Part shown: positions 53,261 through 62,134 of the stretch, piece after piece
How the letters are laid out: every line of letters begins with the position of its first letter
How positions within the stretch are numbered: position 1 is the stretch's first letter
Assembly: GCF_003206045.1 (NCBI RefSeq)
Contig: NZ_PZJM01000015.1
Span: 62,001-126,000 of the forward strand
Direction of reading: 5' to 3'
Length of the DNA: 64,000 bases
Origin: Salinicola lusitanus
GTDB taxonomy: Bacteria; Pseudomonadota; Gammaproteobacteria; Pseudomonadales; Halomonadaceae
Notes under the pieces: generated by a model
What the model was told of the DNA's origin: nothing
The model's input: the letters and a program-made list of their open reading frames with translations, nothing else
Databases searched by the model: none
Program-made: the position numbers and the translations under genes

Positions 53261-54052
53261 ATGCTGACGGCTATTGCGATCTATCTGCTGGTTGGCGCCG
53301 CGGCGGGCTTGATGGCGGGCGTGTTCGGGATCGGCGGGGGTATCGTCATCGTTCCTGCGCTGGTATTCACCTTTCTCGCCCAGGGTTTCGATCCGGCGGT
53401 GGTCGCCCATCTCGCCGTCGGAACCTCGCTGGCGACCATCGTGGTCACCGGCGCCTCCTCGGCCTGGGGACACTGGCGCCGGGGTGGCGTGCGTCAGGAC
53501 TGGCTGCGGTTGATGATGCCGGGATTGCTGGTTGGCGGGATTCTCGGCGTACTGCTGGCCTCGGTACTGCCCGGTCATGCGCTGACGCGCCTGTTCGGGA
53601 TCTTCGCGGTCGTGATGGCGCTGAAAATGCTGTTGACTCGCCCGCCCGCGACCCTGGGGCGGGAACCGCGGCGCTGGCCGATGGCCGTGGCCGGGGCCAC
53701 GATCGGCGGCGTCTCGACGCTGTTCGGCGTTGGCGGCGGGGTAATGTCGGTGCCGTGGCTGTCGCGTTTCACCAGCCGCATGACGGAGGCGGTGGGCACC
53801 TCCTCGGCCATCGGCCTGCCAATCGCACTGATCGGTACCGCGACCAATGTCGTCGTGGGCTGGGGCGAGATGACCCTGCCGGCGGGGGCGACCGGCTATG
53901 TGATGTGGCCAGCGTTCCTTGGCTTGATGGTGACCAGCGTTCCGATGGCTCGAGTCGGCGTCAAGGTGGCCCATGCATTGCCTGCCAGGACGCTGCGACG
54001 TATCTTTGCCCTCCTGCTGATCGTGGTAGGGATCAAGCTGATGATCGGCTAA
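53261..54052 (+). CDS. TauE/SafE family sulfite exporter
   Basis: A 263-residue membrane protein with about eight helices. The family motif GVFGIGGGIVIVPAL appears in the first half and repeats in the second (TLFGVGGGVMSVPWL). Members export sulfite, sulfoacetate or related anions. The ATG is preceded by GGGAGG. It sits between the NRDE gene and lgt, as in Pseudomonas. Substrate not identifiable. Confidence 0.88.
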   Translation: MLTAIAIYLLVGAAAGLMAGVFGIGGGIVIVPALVFTFLAQGFDPAVVAHLAVGTSLATIVVTGASSAWGHWRRGGVRQDWLRLMMPGLLVGGILGVLLASVLPGHALTRLFGIFAVVMALKMLLTRPPATLGREPRRWPMAVAGATIGGVSTLFGVGGGVMSVPWLSRFTSRMTEAVGTSSAIGLPIALIGTATNVVVGWGEMTLPAGATGYVMWPAFLGLMVTSVPMARVGVKVAHALPARTLRRIFALLLIVVGIKLMIG

Positions 54053-54240
54053 GGAAACACGGTACGACTGTCTGCCCGGGTGAAGTGGCTCATTGACGCG
54101 ATGCTGGCGCGCGCCCGGTCAGAGACCCTGATATGTCGATCCTGCGCTCCGTGCGCCTTGCGACGGAGTGCCGCCCACTTCATCCTGCTCGTCAATGGAT
54201 TCGGCGTTTCCCCTAACTCTTTCCTGGCCAAGGAGAATGC

Positions 54241-55047
54241 ATGCTGGCTTATCCCGAGATCGACCCGATCGCCGTTTCGTTGGGCCCGCTCAAGGTACAC
54301 TGGTACGGGCTGATGTATGTCGTCGGCTTCGTAGGGGCCTGGTGGCTGGGGCGTCTGCGTGCCGATCGCCTGGGGCTCAAGCGCGACGACATCGGTGACA
54401 TGCTGTTCTACGGGGCGCTGGGAGTCGTGCTCGGCGGCCGTATCGGCTACGCGCTGTTCTATGGTCTCGACCGATTCGTGGATAACCCGTTGTGGATATT
54501 CCAGGTCTGGGACGGCGGCATGAGTTTCCATGGCGGGCTGCTGGGGGTGCTGCTGGCGGCATTGCTGTTCGCGCGCAAGCACGGTCTGGCGTTCTTCCAG
54601 CTCACGGATTTCATCGCACCGCTGGTGCCGATTGGCCTCGGGGCCGGTCGTATCGGGAATTTCATCAATCACGAATTGCCGGGGCGCGTGACGGATGTCC
54701 CCTGGGCACTGGTCTTCCCCGGCATGGGCGGCCAGGGACGCCATCCCTCGTCGCTCTACCAGTTCTTCCTCGAGGGTGTCGTCATGTTCGTCGTGCTGTG
54801 GATGGCCTCCCTGACCCCGCGACGGCGCGGCTTCATCTCGGGGCTATTTCTGGTCTGCTATGGCGCGTTTCGGTTTCTCTCGGAGTTCTTCCGTCGGCCC
54901 GATCCGCAATTGGGATTCATCGCCTTCGACTGGCTGACCATGGGGCAACTGCTGTCGCTGCCGATGGTCGTTGCGGGTATCGCGTTGATCGCCTGGTCGC
55001 GTCACAATGCGGTGGATGACGCTCGTCAGGGGCAGCCCGCGGCCTGA
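54241..55047 (+). CDS. lgt: Phosphatidylglycerol-prolipoprotein diacylglyceryl transferase
   Basis: A 268-residue inner-membrane enzyme that adds diacylglycerol to the lipobox Cys of prolipoproteins. The Lgt signature is [16 protein letters not shown]; other conserved blocks are [24 protein letters not shown] and [11 protein letters not shown]. Seven helices are visible. It precedes thyA, and the lgt-thyA pair is conserved across gammaproteobacteria. AAGGAG lies just before the ATG. Confidence 0.97.
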   Translation: MLAYPEIDPIAVSLGPLKVHWYGLMYVVGFVGAWWLGRLRADRLGLKRDDIGDMLFYGALGVVLGGRIGYALFYGLDRFVDNPLWIFQVWDGGMSFHGGLLGVLLAALLFARKHGLAFFQLTDFIAPLVPIGLGAGRIGNFINHELPGRVTDVPWALVFPGMGGQGRHPSSLYQFFLEGVVMFVVLWMASLTPRRRGFISGLFLVCYGAFRFLSEFFRRPDPQLGFIAFDWLTMGQLLSLPMVVAGIALIAWSRHNAVDDARQGQPAA

Positions 55048-55157
55048 ACGGGCGACGTCGAGTGAATGGCCGCTCGGACTCCGGCGGCCTCGAAATGGAA
55101 AGTGTTTCGACGGGTTCGTCGCACGCGATGAGCCCGTCACTGGAAAGGAGCGTGCCC

Positions 55158-55952
55158 ATGCGGCCTTATCTCGACTTGATGCAGCGCGTGCTGGATAGCG
55201 GCGTCGAAAAAGCCGATCGGACCGGCGTCGGTACGCTTAGCGTCTTCGGTCATCAGATGCGCTTCGACCTGGCCGAGGGTTTTCCTCTGGTCACCACCAA
55301 GAAGCTGCATCTGCGTTCGATCATTCATGAGCTGCTGTGGTTTCTCCGTGGCGATACCAATGTTGCCTATCTCCACGAACACAACGTCTCGATCTGGGAC
55401 GAGTGGGCGGATGCCAATGGCGATCTCGGTCCCGTCTACGGCTACCAGTGGCGAAGCTGGCCGACGCCCGACGGCGGTCATATCGACCAGATCGCCAGAC
55501 TGGTCGAGCAGATACGCCGCAACCCGGACTCCCGCCGGCATATCGTCTCGGCATGGAACCCCGCCCTGGTCGACGAGATGGCGCTGCCGCCTTGCCACGC
55601 GCTGTTCCAGTTCTACGTCGCCAATGGCAAGTTGTCCTGCCAGCTCTATCAGCGCAGTGCCGATATCTTTCTGGGTGTGCCGTTCAACATCGCCAGCTAT
55701 GCGCTGCTGACTCATATGGTTGCTCAGGTCTGCGGGCTCGCGCCCGGCGAGTTCGTGCATACCCTGGGCGACGCCCACCTCTACCTCAATCATCTCGATC
55801 AGGCCCGGCTGCAGCTTTCGCGTGAACCGCTGGCGTTGCCGACCCTGAAGCTCAACCCGGCGATCGACGACCTGTTCGCTTTCCGCTTCGAGGATATCGC
55901 CATCGAGGGATACGAGTCCCACGCTTCCATCAAGGCGCCCATTGCCGTATGA
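55158..55952 (+). CDS. thyA: Thymidylate synthase
   Basis: A 264-residue enzyme making dTMP from dUMP with methylene-tetrahydrofolate. The length and the nucleophile C146 ([10 protein letters not shown]) are those of the E. coli enzyme. [12 protein letters not shown], the [10 protein letters not shown] phosphate site and the folate-binding [16 protein letters not shown] are intact. The ATG is 10 bases after AAAGGAG; a longer frame overlapping lgt's leader was rejected. Its stop overlaps the folA start (ATGA). Confidence 0.98.
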   Translation: MRPYLDLMQRVLDSGVEKADRTGVGTLSVFGHQMRFDLAEGFPLVTTKKLHLRSIIHELLWFLRGDTNVAYLHEHNVSIWDEWADANGDLGPVYGYQWRSWPTPDGGHIDQIARLVEQIRRNPDSRRHIVSAWNPALVDEMALPPCHALFQFYVANGKLSCQLYQRSADIFLGVPFNIASYALLTHMVAQVCGLAPGEFVHTLGDAHLYLNHLDQARLQLSREPLALPTLKLNPAIDDLFAFRFEDIAIEGYESHASIKAPIAV

Positions 55953-56494
55953 GTGACGTGACATCGACCGTGAAGCCGGAAACGCCGATCACCCTGATTG
56001 CGGCACTGTCCCGCAATCGCGTCATCGGCGTGAATAATCGGCTGCCCTGGTACCTGCCGGAGGATCTCAAGCGATTCAAGGCGCTGACGCTGGGCAAGCC
56101 CCTGGTCATGGGGCGCAAGACGTTCGAGTCGATTGGTCGGCCGCTGCCCGGGCGTCTGAATATCGTGATCACGCGCGACCGCCATTATCGTCGGGAGGGG
56201 ACAAGAGTGTGTCACTCTCTGGACGAGGCGCTGCAACTTGCCGATCATCAAGCGGTGATCGACGACGCGGCCGAAATCGTGGTGATGGGTGGCGGGGAGA
56301 TCTACCGGCAGGCGCTGCCCTTTGCCGACAGCCTCCAGCTTACCGAGGTGGATGTCGAGATCGATGGGGATGCATTCTTCCCCGACTTCCGGAGTGACGA
56401 GTGGCAGGAGGTCGAGCGTACGGTGATGTCGCCGCAGCCAGGTCAGCCGGATTATGCTTTCGTCCAATACCACCGGATGGCCAGTTCTGGCTGA
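55949..56494 (+). CDS. folA: Dihydrofolate reductase
   Basis: A 181-residue DHFR, converting dihydrofolate to tetrahydrofolate. Signature blocks are [29 protein letters not shown] with the active-site Asp in [24 protein letters not shown], and [13 protein letters not shown]. It is slightly longer than E. coli DHFR (159) at the N-terminus. Coupled to thyA by an ATGA overlap, which fits the shared folate cycle: thyA makes the dihydrofolate that folA reduces. Confidence 0.97.
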   Translation: MSDVTSTVKPETPITLIAALSRNRVIGVNNRLPWYLPEDLKRFKALTLGKPLVMGRKTFESIGRPLPGRLNIVITRDRHYRREGTRVCHSLDEALQLADHQAVIDDAAEIVVMGGGEIYRQALPFADSLQLTEVDVEIDGDAFFPDFRSDEWQEVERTVMSPQPGQPDYAFVQYHRMASSG

Positions 56495-56597
56495 GTCTCG
56501 GCAGGGCGTTGCAGCCAAGAGGGACCGCGTGCCAGTCGTCAGGATGAGCGACGGCATGCCCCGACGTTGATTGAGAGGACTTGAGAGGAGTTGTGCC

Positions 56598-57524
56598 GTG
56601 TTGACGGATCGAACACAGGCGCTCCTGGCTGCCATCGAGCACCAGGTCGAAGCGGGTCAGGCCGCTTTGGAAGCCGAGAAAGAGCGGTGCAAGGCCTTGG
56701 AGGCCGAGAATCGAGCCCTCAAGGAGCGTCTACTCGCGTTGGCCGAACTGGACCCGATGGTGGTCAAGGGCCAGGATCACAGCGAGGACCCCGATGGCGG
56801 CACGCGTGCACGCGGCCTGGGCAATCTGGCATTTCGACGGCCTCGGCCAAAACCGGATGGCGATGCCGGCACCGGAACGGCCCGTCACGGTCAGGTCTCT
56901 CCGCTGCAGCGCCTGACCTCTTCCCCCGCTCATGACAAGGGGGGCTCCGAGATCGCTCGGCCGCTGGCAGTCGAGCGCACCGAGCCGGAGCGCTCCGCGC
57001 CCCCGGAGGGGGAGGCCGACTCTTCATACACTCGAACCCGTCCCGAGGTTCCTCCCGACACCTCCACGCCCGTAGCGCCGTCCATCGCTGGCGAGTCGCC
57101 TCCCCAGAGTTCACTGGCGTTCGGCGCCGAGCATGAAGTGCCGTCGCCGCAGGCGCTGCTCGCCCAGTGGTACAAGCGCTACCCCAGGACCTTCTTCAAG
57201 GGGCATACGCGGCCGCTGAAGACTGGCATTCATCTCGATCTGTGCGAGCTCGAACCCTGGCCCGAGAAGCTGATTCGTCGGGCGTTGGCCTGCTACGTGC
57301 ATCTGCCGCGCTACCTGAAATCGGTTCGTGAAGGCGCGAAACGCGTGGATCTGGTGGGAGAGGATAGCGAGGTGGTGACCGCCGAGGAGGCCAAGCACGC
57401 CAAGCGTCAGTTGGAAGCGTTACAGAAGAAGCAGAAAGCTCGCGAGACACAGGAGCGATCGGCAAAGCTGGATCGCAAGATCGGGGCTTTGCTGGCCAAG
57501 CATGGCCAGTCCCCGCAGGATTGA
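56598..57524 (+). CDS. ProQ/FinO-domain RNA-binding protein with long N-terminal region
   Basis: A 308-residue protein. The last third (about 205-290) is a FinO/ProQ domain: LLAQWYKRYPRTFFKGHTRP, LKTGIHLDLCELEPWP, then YVHLPRYLKSVREGAKRVDLVG, followed by a charged tail. The N-terminal two thirds is a short coiled coil (AEKERCKALEAENRALKERL) and then a disordered Pro/Ser/Glu-rich region. This arrangement, domain at the C-terminus, differs from E. coli ProQ, which has it at the N-terminus. It probably acts as an RNA chaperone. The GTG at 56598 is seven bases after GAGGAG; a TTG follows directly. Confidence 0.87.
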   Translation: MLTDRTQALLAAIEHQVEAGQAALEAEKERCKALEAENRALKERLLALAELDPMVVKGQDHSEDPDGGTRARGLGNLAFRRPRPKPDGDAGTGTARHGQVSPLQRLTSSPAHDKGGSEIARPLAVERTEPERSAPPEGEADSSYTRTRPEVPPDTSTPVAPSIAGESPPQSSLAFGAEHEVPSPQALLAQWYKRYPRTFFKGHTRPLKTGIHLDLCELEPWPEKLIRRALACYVHLPRYLKSVREGAKRVDLVGEDSEVVTAEEAKHAKRQLEALQKKQKARETQERSAKLDRKIGALLAKHGQSPQD

Positions 57525-57936
57525 CGAGTCGTGGCGAGGCCATTCGTGTCGACTTGAACTTTGGTATCGAAAGGCAGGTAAGAGGGGCCGGGGGAAGAAT
57601 AATCGTGTCCGATTCCTTGCCTGGAGGGGCGTGTCATGAGAGTGTCATGCCCCGTGGCTAGGCTGCCGGCAGCCGGTTTGTGCCGTCGACGCCATGAATC
57701 CCGGTTGCGACGAGAAGCGCAACCGGTGAGAAAAGCAGGGAACGAAAACAGTGTTTTTTTCTTGTTGCGTTCCTCCAACGTCCGGTATAAGGTTTCCGGG
57801 CGAGCATTGGACAATAACAAGGCTTCTAAGTTCCGCAGCCGTCATTCGTTCGCGTGACGAAGCTGGTTGAAGGTGCTGAAGCCGACTGCATCTGCAGACA
57901 CGATCGAACAGTAAGCTAGTTAAGGAACCTATCGCG
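57525..57936. other. 412-base gap before the porin, with two perfect inverted repeats
   Basis: GGCTGCCGGCAGCC (57661-57674) is a perfect palindrome; CCGGTTGCG / CGCAACCGG (57701-57726) forms a nine-base stem with an eight-base loop. They may terminate the proQ-like gene or belong to a small RNA. The right part holds the porin promoter candidate and a 5' UTR of about 140 bases. No ORF with a ribosome site was seen. Confidence 0.6.
57762..57791 (+). promoter_or_regulatory. Candidate sigma-70 promoter of the porin gene
   Basis: TTGTTG (57762-57767) and TATAAG (57786-57791) with an 18-base spacer, preceded by a T-rich stretch. It lies about 145 bases upstream of the porin ATG. Visual match only. 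Confidence 0.35.
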
Positions 57937-59082
57937 ATGAAAAAGACGCTCTTAGCGACTGCTATTGCTGGTGCCCTGGGCGCCTCCGCCGCTGCCCAGG
58001 CAGCGACTGTCTACAACCAGGACGGCACGCAGCTCGACATCTACGGCAACATCCAGATCGCCTACAAGTCCATCGAGACTGGTAGCTATGAAGGTGGTCG
58101 CATCACTGGCGCCGACTCCGAAGACGAGCTGTTCGACAACGGCTCGACCGTCGGTTTCTCCGGTCAGCATATCATCAACCCGGGCCTGACCGGTTACTTC
58201 AAGGCCGAGTTCGAGCACAATGCCGACGAAGAGAAGATCGGCAACGGTCTTGGCAACGGCGACCAGGCCTACCTGGGTCTGAAAGGCAACTTCGGTGACG
58301 CACGCCTGGGTTCCTGGGATCCGCTGATCGACGACTGGGTCCAGGATCCGATCTCCAACAACGAATACTTCGACAACACCGACTCCACTCGTGATCTGGG
58401 CGGCCTCTACGGTTACAACACCGCAGAGAATGTCGATCGTGAAGGCGACAAGTTCCAGTACATGTCTCCGGTCTGGGCTGGCCTGCAGTTCGCCATCGGT
58501 ACGCAGTACAAAGGCGATGCTGAAGATGACTTCGACGTTGCTGGTTACACCAACAACAACGGCTCGAACGCCTCCTTCTTCGGTGGTCTGAAGTACGCCG
58601 TTGGCGCGTTCTCCGTCGCGGCTGTCTACGATGACCTGAACAACTACAAGCTGCAGAACGACGCTACTGGCGAGTATTCCGAAGCCAAGGCGTACGGCTT
58701 GACTGCTCAGTACACCATCGACACCCTGCGTCTGGCAGCCAAGGTCGAAAACACCGACATGAAGGTCGACGGCGAAGACGGCGACATCATGCGTTACGCT
58801 ATCGGCGCTCGCTACGGCTACGCGCTGTCCGACAACTTCGCTGGTGACCTCTACGGTTCTTACCAGTACGTCGATGCCGACAAAGAAGTTGCTCTGGCCA
58901 CCAACCGCGGTGCGATCAACTCCAGCGGCGACTACGCTGGCGATGATCACTTCAACGAGTTCATCCTCGGCGCGACTTACAACATCTCTCCGGCGATGTA
59001 CACCTTCGTCGAAGGCGCGATGTACGGTCGTAGCCACGATGTCGGCGACGGTGTTGCCGTCGGTGCTGTCTACAGCTTCTAA
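57937..59082 (+). CDS. Major outer-membrane porin
   Basis: A 381-residue general porin. The signal peptide ends AQA (cleavage near A22). The mature protein starts with a beta strand (LDIYGNIQIAY), shows alternating beta strands with acidic loops, and ends in the C-terminal Phe of outer-membrane proteins (VGAVYSF). It is very acidic, as expected for a halophile. Codon use differs from its neighbours, with many GCT, GGT and AAC codons, a sign of very high expression. A long leader and a strong terminator also fit. It forms a single unit. Members are cation- or general-diffusion channels. Confidence 0.93.
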   Translation: MKKTLLATAIAGALGASAAAQAATVYNQDGTQLDIYGNIQIAYKSIETGSYEGGRITGADSEDELFDNGSTVGFSGQHIINPGLTGYFKAEFEHNADEEKIGNGLGNGDQAYLGLKGNFGDARLGSWDPLIDDWVQDPISNNEYFDNTDSTRDLGGLYGYNTAENVDREGDKFQYMSPVWAGLQFAIGTQYKGDAEDDFDVAGYTNNNGSNASFFGGLKYAVGAFSVAAVYDDLNNYKLQNDATGEYSEAKAYGLTAQYTIDTLRLAAKVENTDMKVDGEDGDIMRYAIGARYGYALSDNFAGDLYGSYQYVDADKEVALATNRGAINSSGDYAGDDHFNEFILGATYNISPAMYTFVEGAMYGRSHDVGDGVAVGAVYSF

Positions 59083-59134
59083 GCTGACCCCGATGTGTGC
59101 GGTGACCGTCTGACGTCGCTGCGCTATCGAACGA

Positions 59135-59165
59135 AGCCGGCCCCTCCTGGGGGCCGGCTTTTTTT
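59135..59165 (+). terminator. Strong rho-independent terminator of the porin
   Basis: AGCCGGCCCC pairs with GGGG(G)CCGGCT around TCCT, then a run of seven T. It begins 53 bases after the porin stop. Confidence 0.95.
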
Positions 59166-59411
59166 ATGCTCGATCGCGACGGGCCGCGAGCGCCGCCTAT
59201 CCGGTCGGCGAGCGCCATTCACCGCTTTCCGCTACCGGTTCTCCTTCGTCTAGATGTCATTAGGATGACAGGCTGGTAATCTCTTGTTGAGTGGACGTTC
59301 AAAAACCATCGAGCGTCACGCCGTCGTAACAGGTCTGTCGTATAACAACGTTTTCCACGCCTCTTCATGACGAAGCCGGGAAGTGGATCGACAAACAACA
59401 GGAGACCTTCG
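59166..59411. promoter_or_regulatory. Leader region of the polyamine-type ABC operon, inverted repeat TGTCAT-TAGG-ATGACA
   Basis: The gap between the porin and the ABC substrate-binding gene. TGTCAT (59255-59260) and ATGACA (59265-59270) form an inverted repeat across four bases, about 140 bases upstream of the ATG; it could be an operator. No gene is seen. Confidence 0.35.
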
Positions 59412-60524
59412 ATGACCCTTTCCCGTCGTCGTTTCTTGCAGGGTGCCGCGGCTGTCGGCGCCGCCGCTTCGGTACCGTTCTACATCAATCGTGCCGTGGC
59501 CCAGGATCAGGTTCTGCGCATCTACGCCTGGGCCGGTTACTTCACCGACGAGATGCTGTCGGATTTCACCGCCAAGACCGGTATCAAGGCGACCTTCACG
59601 CCTTATGGCACTAACGATGAACTGATGAACTCGCTGCGGGCCACCGACGGCTCTGGCTTCGACGTCATCATGCCGACGGTGGATCGGGTGCCCGGTTATC
59701 TGGATTATCAGTTGATCCAGCCGCTGGATACGTCGCGTATTCACTGGGACGGCTGCCTGGATACCGCCATGAAGGGGTCGGAAGTCGGTGGCGTGATCGA
59801 TGACAAGCGCTACTTCGCGCCTTCCGACTGGGGCACCGAGGCGATCGCCTATAACACCCGCTATACCGACATCGACCGTTCCAAGCTCAGCTACGGAGAT
59901 CTCTGGAATCCCGACATCGGCGAGGGGGTCACGGTCCGTGCGCACTCGGCGCTGATCGGCATCGGCCTGTGGCTCGAATCCCAGGGCAAGCTGCCGCGCC
60001 CGTTGCTGGATTCGTTCAAGACCGAAGAGGCGATGCGCGCCAACTTCGACGTCATCCTGGCCGAAGCCGTCAAGCACAAGGACATGGTGATCCAGTTCTG
60101 GTCCACCGAGAACGAGGCCCAGGGCGCGTTCCGCACCAATGGCGCCCTGATTGGCCAGACCTGGGACAGCACCGCGTTTCGACTCCAGGGCGAGGGCGAG
60201 CCCATCGCCTATGGGGCGCCCAAGGAAGGGGCGCTTGCCTGGATGGAAGGTTTCGTCATTCCCCAGAACGCGCAAAATGTCGACGCAGTCTACGAACTGA
60301 TCAACTGGTATTACACTCCGGAAGCGGGGGCGATGTTCGTCAAGTCCACGGGCTACAACTCGACCGCCGTCGGCGCCGAGGAGCTGTTGCCGGAAGCGAC
60401 GCGTCAATTCTTCAAGGATTCCTACACGCAACAGGATCTGGACAACCTGTGGTGGTGGCCGGTGCAGGACCCCTGGTACGTCGCGTTGCGTAACGAGTAT
60501 CAGGATCGATACCTGTCGGCGTGA
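59412..60524 (+). CDS. ABC transporter substrate-binding protein, spermidine/putrescine-type, Tat-exported
   Basis: A 370-residue periplasmic binding protein of the PotD/PotF group. It has a twin-arginine motif SRRRFLQG (residues 4-11) rather than a normal Sec signal, with cleavage near AVA before Q31. Mature start is QVLRIYAWAGYFTDEML, followed by the polyamine-type GFDVIMPTVDRVPGYL and SDWGTEAIAYNTRY. The ligand is likely a polyamine or a related cation, but this cannot be fixed. It heads a four-gene importer, although a hairpin and a repeat array separate it from the ATPase gene. Confidence 0.9.
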   Translation: MTLSRRRFLQGAAAVGAAASVPFYINRAVAQDQVLRIYAWAGYFTDEMLSDFTAKTGIKATFTPYGTNDELMNSLRATDGSGFDVIMPTVDRVPGYLDYQLIQPLDTSRIHWDGCLDTAMKGSEVGGVIDDKRYFAPSDWGTEAIAYNTRYTDIDRSKLSYGDLWNPDIGEGVTVRAHSALIGIGLWLESQGKLPRPLLDSFKTEEAMRANFDVILAEAVKHKDMVIQFWSTENEAQGAFRTNGALIGQTWDSTAFRLQGEGEPIAYGAPKEGALAWMEGFVIPQNAQNVDAVYELINWYYTPEAGAMFVKSTGYNSTAVGAEELLPEATRQFFKDSYTQQDLDNLWWWPVQDPWYVALRNEYQDRYLSA

Positions 60525-60535
60525 GCGTCGTTTTT

Positions 60536-60569
60536 GGCAAGCCCCGTGCTGGCGGGCACGGGGCTTGCC
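60536..60569 (+). terminator. Intercistronic hairpin after the substrate-binding protein gene
   Basis: Perfect 14-bp stem GGCAAGCCCCGTGC / GCACGGGGCTTGCC with a six-base loop, 12 bases after the stop. No T-run follows, so it more likely stabilises the upstream mRNA end or attenuates transcription than ends it. Confidence 0.7.
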
Positions 60570-60644
60570 GCAATTCGGCGGTTTCCCGGCTCGGTTATTA
60601 CGCCAAGCTCTGTCTGAAAAGTCGACGAGCGACAGCCAGGGCTA

Positions 60645-60785
60645 GGCGCTGTCTGAAAAGTCGACGAGCAAAGGCCAGACAAGGCAAAAATCGATGAAAG
60701 AGCGCAGTTTACGCGGTGTAAATGAGCATCTTGAGCCGATTTTTAACGCCGTATGGGCGAGCGCAGGCAGTTTTCAGACAGTGCC
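60645..60785. repeat. Dispersed intergenic repeat family A, complete copy with terminal inverted repeats
   Basis: A 141-bp element with 15-base inverted ends (GGCGCTGTCTGAAAA / TTTTCAGACAGTGCC, one mismatch). It contains a second inverted repeat in the middle (AAAAATCG / CGATTTTT) and GCGCAGTTTACGCGGTGTAAAT. An extra copy of the left end (CTGTCTGAAAAGTCGACGAGC) lies at 60610-60630. No coding frame. It lies between the binding-protein and ATPase genes of one ABC operon. Confidence 0.85.
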
Positions 60786-60984
60786 TAGGCCCGTTCCCGA
60801 CGTGCCAACGCACTACCCACATCCCTGTGGGTCGCACGGCAGAAATCGGCGAAAAACGGACCGCGCCGACGTCCCGGTCTACACGGGATGAATGGGCATT
60901 TTGACGGGATCGCCGAGCTCGGGCTTGCGCACCAGCCGATTTTCAACGCCGTGTGGTTGAGCGCAGGCATTTTTCAGACAATGG
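60786..60984. repeat. Second, diverged copy of repeat family A
   Basis: The right end (GCCGATTTTCAACGCCGTGTGG...GAGCGCAGGCATTTTTCAGACA) matches the element next to it, while the left part carries a divergent block with GGCGAAAAACGGACC. This longer form resembles the copy at 36285-36482. Ends 14 bases before the ATPase start. Confidence 0.75.
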
Positions 60985-60997
60985 GTAAGAGGACGTC

Positions 60998-62134
60998 ATG
61001 GACGGTCGCGTAAACTTGAGCCAAGTCGCGATGCGATTCGGCGATTTCACGGCGATTCAGCCGACCTCCCTGGAGATAGCGTCGGGCGAATTCTTCAGTT
61101 TTCTTGGCCCTTCCGGCTGTGGCAAGACCACACTTCTGAACATGATCAGCGGATTCCTCACGCCCAGTGAAGGTTTGGTCGCCATTGGCGGTGTGGACAT
61201 GACGCGAGTGCCGGTCAACCGCCGGCCCACCGCAATGATCTTTCAGAATCTGGCGCTTTTTCCGCTGATGAGCGTCTATCGGAACATCGAATTCGGGCTG
61301 GAAGTCCGTGGCGTCGATCGCAAGAAGCGCCGGGAAAAAGCTGACGAATTGCTGGACCTGGTGGCACTGGGCGGTAGTGGTGACAAGCCGGTCGCGGAGC
61401 TGTCCGGAGGCCAGAAGCAGCGGATCGCGATCGCCCGTGCGCTGGCCGTGGAGCCCCGAGTGCTGCTGCTGGACGAACCGCTCTCCGCCCTGGATCTCAA
61501 GTTGCGCCAGCACATGCGCACCGAGCTCAAGGCGATTCAGCGCAAGACGGGCATCACCTTCATCTATATTACCCACGATCAGGGCGAGGCACTGACCATG
61601 TCCGATCGGGTTGCGGTGATGTGTGATGGCCGTATCCAGCAGGTCGCCGATCCGATGACACTGTACCGACAACCCCGGACCGATTTCGTGGCCGGCTTCG
61701 TGGGCGAGAACAATCGTTTTCCGGGGCGTGTCACGGCCGTGGATGGCGGGATGGTGACGTTGGATGCGGGGCTGCCCGCACCGTTGCGCGGAGCCGCCGC
61801 CTCGCCGCTCGAGCCCGGCGACGAGGCCACGCTCTATGTGCGGCCGGAGCAGTGGCGGGTCGGTAGCGCCAGCGATTCTTCGCTACCGTTCGGCGGCGTG
61901 ATCCAGGCGGAGCACTTCGAAGGCGCCTGGTTGACGCTCGAGATCGCGCTGGAGCAGGGGAGGACGGTACGGGCGCACGTGCCGCAGGCGCTGGAGAGCG
62001 ACGGCGTCGAATCTTCGTTCAAGGTGGGCAGCGCCTGCCGCCTGGATTACTCGCCGCGTGGGACCCTGGTCCTGCCGGGCGTCGAGCGCGGGCAGTCGGA
62101 TGAGGAGGGCGCCGATGTGGCGGCAACTGCATAA
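60998..62134 (+). CDS. potA: ABC transporter ATP-binding protein, PotA-like
   Basis: A 378-residue ATPase. Walker A GPSGCGKTT (37-45), Q-loop, signature LSGGQKQR (135-142), Walker B VLLLDEP (155-161), and H-loop (ITHDQGEA). The C-terminal TOBE domain (from about 250; VRPEQWRVG) is typical of polyamine and sugar importers. It energises the permeases that follow, coupled by a 20-base overlap at its 3' end. An AGAGGACG site precedes the ATG. Confidence 0.9.
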   Translation: MDGRVNLSQVAMRFGDFTAIQPTSLEIASGEFFSFLGPSGCGKTTLLNMISGFLTPSEGLVAIGGVDMTRVPVNRRPTAMIFQNLALFPLMSVYRNIEFGLEVRGVDRKKRREKADELLDLVALGGSGDKPVAELSGGQKQRIAIARALAVEPRVLLLDEPLSALDLKLRQHMRTELKAIQRKTGITFIYITHDQGEALTMSDRVAVMCDGRIQQVADPMTLYRQPRTDFVAGFVGENNRFPGRVTAVDGGMVTLDAGLPAPLRGAAASPLEPGDEATLYVRPEQWRVGSASDSSLPFGGVIQAEHFEGAWLTLEIALEQGRTVRAHVPQALESDGVESSFKVGSACRLDYSPRGTLVLPGVERGQSDEEGADVAATA

